A DNA stretch of 64,000 bases, from assembly GCA_963666875.2 (NCBI GenBank), contig CAXXPU010000009.1:1-64000 (forward strand), read 5' to 3'. This document shows positions 43,029 through 52,499 of the stretch, piece by piece. The position numbers were made by a program, and so were the translations under genes. The notes below the pieces were generated by a model. That model searched no databases, had not been told where the DNA came from, and saw only the letters and a list, made by a program, of their open reading frames with translations. The stretch's first letter is position 1. Every line of letters begins with the position of its first letter. The stretch comes from G963662655 sp963666875. Its GTDB lineage: Bacteria; Cloacimonadota; Cloacimonadia; Cloacimonadales; JAIOQZ01.

Positions 43029-45824
43029 TTATTCTCCGCTATGGTTCTTTCTCATGACGGCATAGACCGTTCGGGTCAGTCCTTCCATCGTGAAGGGTTT
43101 CTGAATGAACTGGTTAGCGCCCTTGTTCATGATTTCATTTACGCGACTATCCTGTCGGAAGCCGGACATGAGAATGACCTTCAAGTCGGGGTACTGGTCA
43201 TGGATTCGGCTGAAGGTCTCCTTTCCGGACATCACCGGCATGGAGAGGTCGAGCAGGATCAGATCGATATTGGGATGTTCGAGCAGGAAATCGAGCGCTT
43301 CCTGTCCGTTTACGACGGTGAAAACCTGATAGCCGCATTCCGTCAGGATATTTTCCGAGATCAGCCGGATATGTTCTTCGTCATCCACCACCAGGATTTT
43401 TCCTTCACCATGGTAGAGCGATGCTTCCGGCACATCGAGCGTCTGAACATCGACTCTTCGCGAGAGAACCGGCAGATATACCTGGAACGTGGAACCGACG
43501 CCTTCCTCGGAATAGACGTTGATGAAGCCGTTGTGCATCTTGACGATATTATAGACCATCGCCAGCCCGAGTCCCGTTCCGTGCGAGCTTTCCTTGGTGG
43601 TGTAGAATGGATCGAAGATTCGGCGCATCACTTCGTCGCTCATGCCCACGCCCTCGTCGTGAACGGTGCAGACCCAGTAATATCCTTCTTTGGCGTCCGG
43701 GTGATAGTGACTGAAGCTCCTCTCGACAAAGTACTTGTACAGCGAGATATCCAGTCTGCCGCCTTTCTTCTCGTCCGGACCACGCATGATGGTCATTGCG
43801 TGCGATGAATTAACGCAGAGGTTCAGGAGCACCTGCTCGATCTGAGTCTGGTTGGCGTTAACGTACGCATCGTCGGCGATGTTGCCGAGATGCAGGTGGA
43901 TGCTCTTGTCAAGGGTGTTTTTGCAGATTTCCATCACGTTGTTGATCGCGTCGTTCAGCCTGATCGCGGTGTAGGAGACCTCCTGTTTGCGGGACAGTGT
44001 GAGGAGCTGCTGAACCATCTCGGAGGCGCGGTTTGAGGATTGTTCCATGGTCCGGATATAGTTGAATATCTGCGGGTCCTCGACCTTCTTCATTTCGAGG
44101 TAGTATTTCAGAAGGCTGATGGTGGCGGTAACGCCGCAAAGGACGTTGTTGAAGTCGTGCGCCAGACCGCCGGCGAGATTGCCCACCGTTTCCATCTTCT
44201 GTGCCTGGAAGAGCTGATTGTCCTTCTTTACGATGTCCGTCACGTTATCCAGCCGGATCACTGCGCCATGCGATTCTCGCAGGGACAGCGGTACGACGGA
44301 AAGATCGAAATAGAGCATATCGTCGAGCTTGATGCCGATTCGGTGCATATTGATATGCTCCTGATTTTCCAGCGCTCGGACGATCAGCCTCTTTTCCTTC
44401 GTCAGTGCGGGGATTGCGTTCCAGATGCTTATATTTTCTGATTCGTGATCCGAAAGGTGAAACACCTGGTCCGCTTCGCTGTTCCATTCGATGATATGAT
44501 AGTTCTCGTCGATGGTGATGAGCGACGAAGAGAGAGAGTCGAAAACATTGCGCAGATAGTTGCGCGTCTCTTTCAATTCGAGGGCATAACTCTTGCGTTC
44601 TTCTTCGTTTTTCAGCGCTTGCGCGAGCATGGTCAGGGCATTGATCTCTTCCGGTCTGAATATCCGGATTTTTTTATCGAAGAAGCAGAGGGTTCCGACA
44701 ATGCGATTCTTGAGTGAGACCGGAACGCCGACAAAGGACATTATTCCGTACTTCCGGATGGTTGGATCTGTGTGCCAGCATTCATGATCTTCGAGGTTCT
44801 CGATTACCATCACTTCGCCGTCGTTGCGTTCGATAACGCCGTAGCATATACGACCCTCCGGCGAGCGGTTCAGTTCAAGATCAGCCGGTGCATTCCACGA
44901 GCCGTGGGTATAGATCAGCTTCGTCTCTTCGTTAAAGCGATTATAGAGCACAAAATCTCCATCCAGCAGCTCGCCAGCGGTTTTCGTGATCATCTGAATA
45001 TTATAATCGGGGTTGGGACCCAGTTCGAGGAAACACCGGTTCAACTGCGAGAGCGTTTCCTCGCTTCGCTTGATCTCTTCGTGATCGATCTGAAGCTGCC
45101 GGTACTGATCCTGAATCGTGTTGAAGCTGTTCTTTAAATCGAGTGCCATTCGCTGAAAGGAGGTCATCAGGAATCCCAATTCGTCCTTCGGCGTTCTGGC
45201 GAATCTAATCTCGAAATCGCCGTCGGAGACCATCGTCGCAGCATGTTTCAACCGATTTATGGGATCAATGACGGTCTTGGACAGCAGCAGAATCACCAGG
45301 AAATCGAGCATGAGAATGATGAAAACGACCGCGATGATGAACATGATACGAATGTGCAGTACGCGCTCGATGGCGGATTGAAGCGAGAAGACGATCCTTA
45401 CGTATCCGACGCGCTTCTCGTTCGAGTGCATGTCTTTGATGAAGCAGGGTGCGTTCTTGATCAGCCAGTATTTTCGCGGAACCTTGATATTCGCCGTGTC
45501 AATACCGCTCAGATTGAGCTTGTATCCGTTCGCGTCGAAAATCTGCACGGAAAGGATATCGAGTTGTCCGTCCTTGCCCGATTGCAGTTGAAGCGTATTT
45601 TGCTCAAGGAACATGAAGGTGTAGTTTGCGATGTGGGGAGCGCTGATCATGGCAATGGATCGCGTTAGTTTGTCCGACCCCTTCTCCACTTCGTCCAGAA
45701 TGCTGTTCTCCACTACCTGGATCAGCATTGTTCCGGTTATCAGGAAGAACGATACCAGTAGGAGGCTTATGGTCAGCGTGAATTTCGTAAACAGGTTATT
45801 CTTCAGTTTCCCTATTTTTCTCAT
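43029..45824 (-). CDS. Membrane hybrid histidine kinase (HAMP-GAF-PAS-kinase-receiver)
   Basis: A 931-aa sensor. Two membrane helices (about 13-36 and 165-185) flank a small extracytoplasmic domain; then HAMP (about 190-240), a coiled coil, GAF (about 265-390), PAS (about 400-520), a kinase core with His556 in LAHDFNNVLCG, N-box LCVNSSHAM, DEGVGMS, GTGLGLAMVYNIV, and a receiver with VVDDEE, Asp859 in LLDLSMP and Lys in IQKPFT. AGGA precedes the ATG. The first 29 bases overlap the 3' end of the BMP-type lipoprotein gene, a strong sign that the lipoprotein presents a ligand to the sensor domain. The nitroreductase follows directly. Confidence 0.93.
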   Translation of the reverse strand: MRKIGKLKNNLFTKFTLTISLLLVSFFLITGTMLIQVVENSILDEVEKGSDKLTRSIAMISAPHIANYTFMFLEQNTLQLQSGKDGQLDILSVQIFDANGYKLNLSGIDTANIKVPRKYWLIKNAPCFIKDMHSNEKRVGYVRIVFSLQSAIERVLHIRIMFIIAVVFIILMLDFLVILLLSKTVIDPINRLKHAATMVSDGDFEIRFARTPKDELGFLMTSFQRMALDLKNSFNTIQDQYRQLQIDHEEIKRSEETLSQLNRCFLELGPNPDYNIQMITKTAGELLDGDFVLYNRFNEETKLIYTHGSWNAPADLELNRSPEGRICYGVIERNDGEVMVIENLEDHECWHTDPTIRKYGIMSFVGVPVSLKNRIVGTLCFFDKKIRIFRPEEINALTMLAQALKNEEERKSYALELKETRNYLRNVFDSLSSSLITIDENYHIIEWNSEADQVFHLSDHESENISIWNAIPALTKEKRLIVRALENQEHINMHRIGIKLDDMLYFDLSVVPLSLRESHGAVIRLDNVTDIVKKDNQLFQAQKMETVGNLAGGLAHDFNNVLCGVTATISLLKYYLEMKKVEDPQIFNYIRTMEQSSNRASEMVQQLLTLSRKQEVSYTAIRLNDAINNVMEICKNTLDKSIHLHLGNIADDAYVNANQTQIEQVLLNLCVNSSHAMTIMRGPDEKKGGRLDISLYKYFVERSFSHYHPDAKEGYYWVCTVHDEGVGMSDEVMRRIFDPFYTTKESSHGTGLGLAMVYNIVKMHNGFINVYSEEGVGSTFQVYLPVLSRRVDVQTLDVPEASLYHGEGKILVVDDEEHIRLISENILTECGYQVFTVVNGQEALDFLLEHPNIDLILLDLSMPVMSGKETFSRIHDQYPDLKVILMSGFRQDSRVNEIMNKGANQFIQKPFTMEGLTRTVYAVMRKNHSGE

Positions 45825-46878
45825 CGAGGTAATCCTTCAGATACTCCTCATGGATATTGGTTACGACTATGTCTCCGTCAATAATTTTCTGCTTGATAGC
45901 TTCGAGCTCGCCGACGGTTTCTTCTCCGATGATATCGCGCGTGTATTGCATATCGGTAAGTGAAACGCCATTGTTCCGAAGCCCGTACACGTAGATCGAA
46001 TCACCGGCCAGCTCGTTATCCAGGAATTTGCCTACGATATCGGTGATCGATAAATCGAGTCGCTTCATCATGCTGGTGAGTACGTATCCTTTCGCCATGG
46101 CGTCCTGATTTGAATCGACACCGATCACATACTTACCGCGATCCTTCGCAGCGGCGATAATCCCGTTCCCGGTCGCGCTGGCGACGTTGTATATCACATC
46201 GATACCTTGATCGTACATTGAGTTCGCAAGCATATAACCCTTTTCCGGATCGTTGAATCCCTGAAAATTCGGGGCGAGGCTGCAATACTCGGTTATAAGT
46301 TTCACCTTGGAGTCGGCGTATGCGGCACCTTCCTCATAGCCTTTCCGGAATGCCTTTATTACCGGTATATCAACACCGCCGATAAAGCCGATCTTGTGTG
46401 TTCGAGTGAAGCTTGCTGCAAGATATCCGGCAAGGAAGGAGCCTTCGTGCTGGGCGTATATGACTGAAGTGATGTTGCTATATCCTTTCAGGGGATTATC
46501 CAATAGCACGAAATGGATGTCGGGATAATCGGGTGCAAATCTTTTCAAGCCTTCGATTGAGAAGATACCCGAAGAGAAGATGAGGTCGCACTGCTCGTCG
46601 ATAAGCTGCTGGATACAGCTTGTCTGCTCTTCATCGCTTTCATGCGTCGGTACTTTATATACTACCTCGATTGGGTATTGGTGTTTTGCCTGGATCAGTC
46701 CGCGGTATTGCATATCGTTGAACGCCATATCGCCAATTCCGGCGTAACCCAGCGCAAGCCCGATCTTTATGCGGTTTTTCTGGATGGTGTCATCCTGTTT
46801 CTGTTTTCTGCCGCACGATACGATGGTTAGTGTCATTATCAGTAAAAGCGTAAGTAAAAATGCAAGTCTTCCTCTCAC
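45796..46878 (-). CDS. BMP-family substrate-binding lipoprotein
   Basis: A 360-aa periplasmic binding protein of the basic membrane protein/PnrA type, related to nucleoside-binding lipoproteins. The lipobox is TIVSCG, after an N-terminal hydrophobic run. Family features: GLALGYAGIGDMAFNDMQYRG, IIFSSG, HFVLLDNPL, EGSFLAGYLAA, IGFIGGVDIPVI and GVDSNQDAMAKGYVLTSMMKR. The start at GTG 46878 has AAGGAG six bases upstream; longer starts lack this. No ABC permease or ATPase is nearby, and the gene overlaps the kinase gene by 29 bases, so a role in ligand sensing is likely. Confidence 0.88.
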   Translation of the reverse strand: MRGRLAFLLTLLLIMTLTIVSCGRKQKQDDTIQKNRIKIGLALGYAGIGDMAFNDMQYRGLIQAKHQYPIEVVYKVPTHESDEEQTSCIQQLIDEQCDLIFSSGIFSIEGLKRFAPDYPDIHFVLLDNPLKGYSNITSVIYAQHEGSFLAGYLAASFTRTHKIGFIGGVDIPVIKAFRKGYEEGAAYADSKVKLITEYCSLAPNFQGFNDPEKGYMLANSMYDQGIDVIYNVASATGNGIIAAAKDRGKYVIGVDSNQDAMAKGYVLTSMMKRLDLSITDIVGKFLDNELAGDSIYVYGLRNNGVSLTDMQYTRDIIGEETVGELEAIKQKIIDGDIVVTNIHEEYLKDYLDEKNRETEE

Positions 46879-47517
46879 TGTTGTCTCCTTTGCACCGTCG
46901 GGCTGCTCGTCTTTATAGAACGATGTCGCCGGAATTAACACCTATGTAGAGCTGCGATCTAAATGAAATAGAACATTTCGAGGGGATTCTCTTTATGTCA
47001 TACTCGATGATCTCCCGCGGTTTTGTCAAATAATTCCTTTGCCGGTTCACTCTTTTTTCCGCGATTGGAAGCAATCAGAAAATCATAAGAAACAAGAATT
47101 TCCAGAAAGATGAATGAGTGATTGTTTCGATAAGTTTCAAGAATATTCCTTATAGATTTGTCGGTAGTCTCGCCACGCAATAAATACAATGATTCGATTT
47201 GATTATTGTGTTTGGAGTCATATAGGACTGGGATCATTAACGCTATGTTATTTAATAATTATGATAAATCCATAATACAATGAGGGATGGCGGTGAATGG
47301 TATTTATTTATAATTAGTTTTTGCGAAGCTCAGGGAATCGGTTAATTTTATTGTGTGTGAAGACGCAGATTGAGACTTGCTCGTAAAAACGAATTTCTGG
47401 AATTAATTGTGTTGAAGAACTGAACAAAGCGTGTTGCAATGCCGGAACAGCAAGCTGAAACGATCCCTTCAAGTATCAATTCGCGAATCGATAACAGGTA
47501 AACCGTCAGGAGGATTT
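46879..47517. other. Intergenic region between divergent operons
   Basis: A 639-base AT-rich stretch between the divergent BMP-lipoprotein and cheW genes. It should hold both promoters. A 79-codon minus-strand frame (47237-46998) is present but has no clear ribosome site and no recognisable motif. I see no tRNA or structured RNA. Confidence 0.5.
46998..47237 (-). CDS. Doubtful small open reading frame
   Basis: A 79-aa frame starting MIPVLYDSKHN with a fairly normal residue mix but no known motif, no good Shine-Dalgarno and no coupling. It might be real (AT-rich, on the same strand as the downstream operon) or chance. Confidence 0.2.
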   Translation of the reverse strand: MIPVLYDSKHNNQIESLYLLRGETTDKSIRNILETYRNNHSFIFLEILVSYDFLIASNRGKKSEPAKELFDKTAGDHRV

Positions 47518-48015
47518 GTGAACGAGCACAGTACCCAGAATAGCATGAAATATCTGTCCTTTACCCTCAAGGAACAGCCATACGGAATCAATGTCGATAA
47601 TATCGTACAGATTATCGCGATTCCCGAAATCACCCCCATTCCGCAGACACCACACTATATCAAAGGCGTGATAAACCGTAGCGGCAGAATAACGCCCGTG
47701 ATGGACTTGCGATTGCGACTGACCCTTCCAGAGCGTGAATACGACGACCGGACGAGTATCATCGTGGTGAAGGTTCCGATTCAAAATAGCGTAGTGACCA
47801 TCGGGATGATCGTTGACAATGTACTCGAGGTACTCGACATCAAAGATGAGTTTATAGAGGAATTACCTACCCTGAGCACCAGCATCGACAACCATTATAT
47901 CGAAGGAATGGCGAAAATCAAGGGAAAGGTTATCACGCTTCTCGATTCGGGACGGATATTGTCTCGAAAAGAACTGAACGAGATGCATCATCTTCAGAAC
48001 GAAAAGAAAGCATAA
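47518..48015 (+). CDS. cheW: CheW-like chemotaxis coupling protein
   Basis: A 165-aa coupling protein that joins chemoreceptors to the kinase CheA. It has MKYLSFTLKEQPYGINVDNIVQII, IPQTPHYIKGVINRSGRITPVMDLR, IGMIVDNVLEVLDI and a final IKGKVITLLD, the usual two-sheet CheW pattern. The GTG start has AGGAGG four bases upstream. The chemoreceptor gene follows 42 bases later. No CheA, CheY or flagellar gene is in the window. Confidence 0.93.
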   Translation: MNEHSTQNSMKYLSFTLKEQPYGINVDNIVQIIAIPEITPIPQTPHYIKGVINRSGRITPVMDLRLRLTLPEREYDDRTSIIVVKVPIQNSVVTIGMIVDNVLEVLDIKDEFIEELPTLSTSIDNHYIEGMAKIKGKVITLLDSGRILSRKELNEMHHLQNEKKA

Positions 48016-48057
48016 ATCAACACGCACGAAGCAATATCCAATTTAAGGAGCAGGACA

Positions 48058-51030
48058 ATGAAAGGTCTCACGATAGGAAAAAAAGTACTGATACTGATTG
48101 TTGGGATCGTACTCTCGATCTGTATAATACTTGGCGGAATCAACTATATGTCGTCTTCGAAGTCGCTGGTCAATGCACTGAACCTGACACTTGTCGAGCT
48201 TGCCAAGACAGGATCGAAAACAATCACTGCCAATATTGAGGTTGTTGAACGCCAGTTGGTGGCAATTGCGGGTCGTAATGTCATGAGATCGTGGGATTGG
48301 GAGACGCAGAAAGCTGCCATGAATCAGGAAATTGCGCGGACGGAATTTATCGGTATTGCAATAATCGATCGATCCGGGAATGCCACTTATCCGGATGGAA
48401 AACAATTGAATTTGAGTGATCGTGGATACTTCAAAGAAGCGATAAGCGGTAAAACGGTCATAAGCGATGCGATCGTGAGCAGGGCGACTAATGAGGTTGT
48501 ATTCATTGTGGCGACACCTCTAACGAATATGAACAATCAGATTCAGGGAGTCTTGATTGGCAGACTTCCCGGCACATTCCTGACTGATATCACGAACAGC
48601 CTTTCCTACGGAGAGATGGGCTATTCGTTCGTCGTAGATGAGAAGGGTACGATTATTGGACATAAGAATGAGAGCCTGATTTTAAATCAGATCAATTATA
48701 TCGAAGAAGCGAAAACGGATCCGAAATACAAAGAGCTTGCAGTGGTTCTGAATCAGATGATCCAGGGCAAGGCAGGTACCGGGAATTATCCATACGAGGG
48801 CGATGTCCGGTATATGGGCTTCTCGCCGATTGAAGGGACCACCTGGGCAATCGCGATGGGATCATATGCCTCGGAAGCGCTGGCGCCTGTTCATAAAATG
48901 TTGATAAGCATTATCATTACGGCGCTCGTGCTCGGTGTCATCTTCACGATTGTTGGAATACTCCTAGGTCAGTCGATCGGGAAGCAGATTCGCAATGTAA
49001 ATGGTCAGATACAGGGTGTCATCGATGCGGTTATTCAGGGAAGGCTGCGCGAGCGACTCGATTCATCGACGGTCGGCGCGGATTTCACTGCCTCGGTCGA
49101 GGGTATCAACAGCCTTGTCGAGGCCTTTGTCAAGCCGATCACGATGTCGATTGAATACATGGACCAAATCTCCTCCGGCAAAATCCCGCCCAAGATCACC
49201 GAAACATATCAGGGCGATTTCAACAAGATAAAGAATAGCCTCAACAATCTGATCGATATCATTGGCGGATTGCTCAAAGAAACAGACAAGCTGATCAATG
49301 CTGCCACCAACGGAAGGCTGAATGAGCGCGGCGACGTCTCGAATTTCCAACATTCATGGAAAGACATGATCCAGGGGATCAACAACCTCGTCGAAGCTTT
49401 CGTCAAGCCGATCAATACTACGACAGCCCTCATTCAGAGAATTTCTGTGGGCGATATTCCTCCGCTGATCACCGAAGAATACAAAGGCGATTTCAACATT
49501 ATAAAAGATAGCGTAAACCTCTGTATCAAGAACATCAACGGTCTGCTCGAAGAGACCAATACGTTGATTACTGCGATCGACAACGGCAAGCTGAATGTTC
49601 GCGGGAAAGCGGACAAGTTTCAGAATTCCTGGAAAGACCTTATTGGTGGAATCAACGACCTAATTGAAGCCTTTGTCAAGCCGATCAATCTCACGTCCAA
49701 CTATATCCAGAGAATCTCCGATGGCGATATTCCGCCTGAGATCAAGGATCAGTACAAGGGTGATTTCAATATCATCATCAGTAACCTGAACCAGTTGATC
49801 AATATCATGAACTCCCTGCTGAAGGAAACCGGAACGCTTATCGAGGCGGCTACTAATGGTCAATTGACAAAACGAGGCGAAGAGAAGAAATTCAAGAATT
49901 CATGGCGTGAGATGGTGGCAGGCATCAACAAATTGATGAATGCGATCGTCAATCCGATCCAGGAATCGATGGATGTCATGGGCGAACTGGCGCGGAAGAA
50001 CATGACGGCGCGCGTGGTCGGCAATTACAAGGGTGACTTGAACGAATTCAAACAGAACATCAACAACGCAGGCGACAACCTCGAAGACGCACTGAGCCAG
50101 GTCGATCGCGCGGTGCAGCAGATATCCTCCGCATCGGGTGAGATTTCCAACGGCAGCCAGTCGCTTGCTTCCGGATCGTCCGAGCAGGCCAGTTCGCTGG
50201 AAGAAATCGCATCGAGCCTTGAGCAGATGAATTCGCTGACCCTGAACAACGCCGAGAACGCAAGGCAGGGCATGACCCTCTCCGAGCAGTCCTTGAAGCA
50301 TGTGATGACAGGCAACGACGCGATGTCCCGCATGACCGGCGCGATGGATGCGATCACCAGGTCGGCGCAGGAGACCAGCAACATCATCAAGACGATCAAC
50401 GATATCGCGTTCCAGACGAACCTGCTGGCGTTGAACGCCGCGGTGGAAGCCGCACACGCGGGTGAGGCCGGAAAGGGCTTTGCCGTGGTTGCGGAAGAGG
50501 TTAAAAACCTCGCGCTGCGCAGCGCCGAAGCGGCGAAGAACACGGACGAGCTGATCGAGACCTCGCTGAAGAACTCCGAAGACGGCGCGAAGATCGTGGA
50601 GGAAGTGACGAAATCGTTCGAGAACATCCAGACGAGCTTCACGAAAGTGAACAACATCGTGAAGGAGATTTCGGTATCTTCGGACGAGCAGTCTGAGGGG
50701 ATCAAGCAGATCAATACGGCAGTGGGCGAGCTGAACAAGGTAACGCAGGCGAACGCTGCGAATGCCGAGGAATCCGCCAGCGCGGCCGAGGAACTCAACT
50801 CGCAGTCGGCAGAGCTTCGATCGATGGTCCAGGAGTTCAAGTTGTCCGGATCCGGAGACTCCGGTGCCATGGTCAGACGCTACGACGACCAGAAGAAGAT
50901 CCCGGTTCCACGAAAGAAGCAGGCGCTTCCCAGTCCTTCCGGGAATGGACAGAAGAATAAATACGGGGACGACCTCGAAATCATACTCCCGATGGATGAG
51001 GGGTTTGACGATTCCAAGACTGATTTCTAA
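48058..51030 (+). CDS. Methyl-accepting chemotaxis protein with poly-HAMP-like repeats
   Basis: A 990-aa receptor. Membrane helix about 10-30, an extracytoplasmic Cache-type domain (about 35-275; IGIAIIDRSGNATYPDGK, YFKEAISGKTVISDAIVS, WAIAMGSYASEALAP), and a second helix about 285-305. Then three consecutive units of exactly 91 residues, each beginning GINxLxEAFVKPI with a following YxGDFNxIxxSLNxLI segment, before the C-terminal signalling coiled coil with the tip NLLALNAAVEAAHAGEAGKGFAVVAEEV (here near residues 785-810). No CheR-pentapeptide tail was recognised. The gene lies after cheW. The repeat array probably sets the distance and signal gain between membrane and tip. Confidence 0.93.
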   Translation: MKGLTIGKKVLILIVGIVLSICIILGGINYMSSSKSLVNALNLTLVELAKTGSKTITANIEVVERQLVAIAGRNVMRSWDWETQKAAMNQEIARTEFIGIAIIDRSGNATYPDGKQLNLSDRGYFKEAISGKTVISDAIVSRATNEVVFIVATPLTNMNNQIQGVLIGRLPGTFLTDITNSLSYGEMGYSFVVDEKGTIIGHKNESLILNQINYIEEAKTDPKYKELAVVLNQMIQGKAGTGNYPYEGDVRYMGFSPIEGTTWAIAMGSYASEALAPVHKMLISIIITALVLGVIFTIVGILLGQSIGKQIRNVNGQIQGVIDAVIQGRLRERLDSSTVGADFTASVEGINSLVEAFVKPITMSIEYMDQISSGKIPPKITETYQGDFNKIKNSLNNLIDIIGGLLKETDKLINAATNGRLNERGDVSNFQHSWKDMIQGINNLVEAFVKPINTTTALIQRISVGDIPPLITEEYKGDFNIIKDSVNLCIKNINGLLEETNTLITAIDNGKLNVRGKADKFQNSWKDLIGGINDLIEAFVKPINLTSNYIQRISDGDIPPEIKDQYKGDFNIIISNLNQLINIMNSLLKETGTLIEAATNGQLTKRGEEKKFKNSWREMVAGINKLMNAIVNPIQESMDVMGELARKNMTARVVGNYKGDLNEFKQNINNAGDNLEDALSQVDRAVQQISSASGEISNGSQSLASGSSEQASSLEEIASSLEQMNSLTLNNAENARQGMTLSEQSLKHVMTGNDAMSRMTGAMDAITRSAQETSNIIKTINDIAFQTNLLALNAAVEAAHAGEAGKGFAVVAEEVKNLALRSAEAAKNTDELIETSLKNSEDGAKIVEEVTKSFENIQTSFTKVNNIVKEISVSSDEQSEGIKQINTAVGELNKVTQANAANAEESASAAEELNSQSAELRSMVQEFKLSGSGDSGAMVRRYDDQKKIPVPRKKQALPSPSGNGQKNKYGDDLEIILPMDEGFDDSKTDF
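49102..49920 (+). repeat. Three in-frame 273-base repeats within the chemoreceptor
   Basis: The motif GIN(N/S/D)L occurs at 49102, 49375, 49648 and 49921, each exactly 273 bases (91 residues) apart. Within each unit EAFVKPI, an IPPxI run, GDFNxI and FxxSW(K/R) recur. Equal spacing points to internal duplication followed by divergence, which keeps helical phase. Confidence 0.85.
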
Positions 51031-51049
51031 TCGGGATTGAAAGAAATAG

Positions 51050-51082
51050 AAACCGCCATGCTTCGGTGTGGCGGTTTTTTTC
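51050..51082 (+). terminator. Rho-independent terminator after the chemoreceptor gene
   Basis: CCGCCA (51053-51058) pairs with TGGCGG (51069-51074), extended by A-T pairs, followed by TTTTTTTTC. It ends the cheW-receptor operon. Confidence 0.85.
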
Positions 51083-51234
51083 ATTGATTGTTTACGGCGG
51101 AATCGTTTTATTGGTAAACAAAGGATACTCACTTTCAAATCGAGCGGGTGAATGCTGTAATTATGATCCTGAAGACCTGGAAGGACGAAAGATTTCAGCC
51201 CGATACGTAAGTGCCGGGTACAGGGCGATGAGAT

Positions 51235-51375
51235 AGCACAAAGTCCCGGAGGGACGATAGATCGTGAGATGATTTTGCTCTGTCGCACCTCCGGCGCTAT
51301 ATTCGTGTATTTGCCTGAATAACTGGGGCTTACGCCCCCGTCTAATATCTGTCATCCCTGCGGGATTAGGGACGA
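51235..51375. repeat. Dispersed palindromic repeat block
   Basis: Contains AGTCCCGGAGGGACGATAGA at 51242-51261 (variant of 40394), CACCTCCGGCGC near 51287, GGGGCTTACGCCCCC near 51327-51341 and GTCATCCCTGCGGGATTAGG near 51350. These are typical interspersed repeats. The rest of 51083-51426 holds no gene. Confidence 0.65.
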
Positions 51376-51426
51376 TAAATCCATTCAACCCACCAAGTTT
51401 GAAAGAGCGCAACAAAGGAGAAGCCT

Positions 51427-52218
51427 ATGAGACGTATCGTTATCTTGCTCATTTTGACTATTATCGCAATCGGTCTTCTTGCCGAGGACGCTTCCGCGGT
51501 CAAGGATCCGACGCTTCTGATGCCCGTAGCCTGGCAGCAGTGTTCGGCGGAGTACCGGGCGCTGTGCTATCAGGCGTACAATATCGCCACGTTCCGGCTC
51601 GAACAGCTCTTGACCGAATCCCATGAGAAGATTCCGGCGGTCGTAGTCGATATCGATGAAACGGTACTCGATAACAGCCGGTACAACGCAGAAGACGCGC
51701 TTCGTGGTACCACGTATCCGGATGACTTCGTGCGCTGGAACGAGGCGGCGATTGCCACCGCCGTGCCGGGGGCGATCGAGTTCCTGAAATTCGCCGACAC
51801 CGGCGGTTGTGCGATATTCTATATCTCGGATCGAAACGACAGCTATGAAGAAGCGACGATGAAGAACCTACGTGACCTGGGATTTCCGCAGGTCGATTCG
51901 GTACACGTCATGTTGCGAGCGGGACGCGTGAACAAGATGCAGAGGCGCGAGATCGTAGCCGAAAAGCACGACATCCTGCTGCTGGTCGGCGATAACCTGA
52001 ACGATTTCGATCGGGTATTCAGGGAAGCGTCCGATACTCCCGAACGCAAAGCGCTTGCAGACGACTATCGGAACGAATTCGGTACGCGCTTCATTGTGCT
52101 GCCCAACGCGATGTCCGGTTCGTGGCTGAAGCTGGTCCTGAATTTCAAGCGTAACCTGTCCGCGGAAGAGAAGGCTCGTCTGCTGGGTGAGTCGATCGAA
52201 GGATTTCTCGAACCATGA
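51427..52218 (+). CDS. HAD superfamily class C acid phosphatase (P4-like), secreted
   Basis: A 263-aa phosphatase with signal peptide (IVILLILTIIAIGLLA) and no lipobox Cys. HAD motifs: VVDIDETVLDNS (motif I), YISDRND (motif II), Lys in a later helix (NKMQRREIV), and LLVGDNLNDF (motifs III-IV). The length and motifs fit the class C/e(P4) 5'-nucleotidase family, acting in the periplasm on phosphate esters. AGGAG lies before the ATG. The next gene overlaps its stop. Confidence 0.9.
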   Translation: MRRIVILLILTIIAIGLLAEDASAVKDPTLLMPVAWQQCSAEYRALCYQAYNIATFRLEQLLTESHEKIPAVVVDIDETVLDNSRYNAEDALRGTTYPDDFVRWNEAAIATAVPGAIEFLKFADTGGCAIFYISDRNDSYEEATMKNLRDLGFPQVDSVHVMLRAGRVNKMQRREIVAEKHDILLLVGDNLNDFDRVFREASDTPERKALADDYRNEFGTRFIVLPNAMSGSWLKLVLNFKRNLSAEEKARLLGESIEGFLEP

Positions 52219-52418
52219 TTATCATCCGGAAGCTTCAGGTCTGTCCGTATTGCGAATCGGTAACGGCGACGCGTCTGATGCGCCTAAGCTGGATGCGGTT
52301 GTTTTCCGATGGCAGGCATTACGAGTGTGAGGTGTGCGGGAAGAAGTACTTCCTGTTCATGAAGCGCTTTTCGCTGGGATTGAGCCTGAGAGACCCAAAT
52401 AGAAAAACAACGCGCTGA
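52215..52418 (+). CDS. Small zinc-ribbon protein
   Basis: A 67-aa protein with two CxxC pairs (CPYCESV and CEVCGKKY) separated by 27 residues, a typical zinc ribbon. It starts in an ATGA overlap with the phosphatase stop. The role is unknown. Confidence 0.7.
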   Translation: MIIIRKLQVCPYCESVTATRLMRLSWMRLFSDGRHYECEVCGKKYFLFMKRFSLGLSLRDPNRKTTR

Positions 52419-52499
52419 GCAGTCCGAACCAACTTGTGGGCGTCACGATTTTCATTGACATGATCGCAGCTTGTTTTTGTATTAAAAGAAGGAGTTGGA

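Noticed and set aside
49102..49920. Regular 273-base repeats as a mobile or tandem DNA array
   Set aside because: They are in frame and encode protein repeats of the chemoreceptor.
49900..51288. 462-aa minus-strand frame opposite the chemoreceptor
   Set aside because: Antisense of the coiled-coil coding region.
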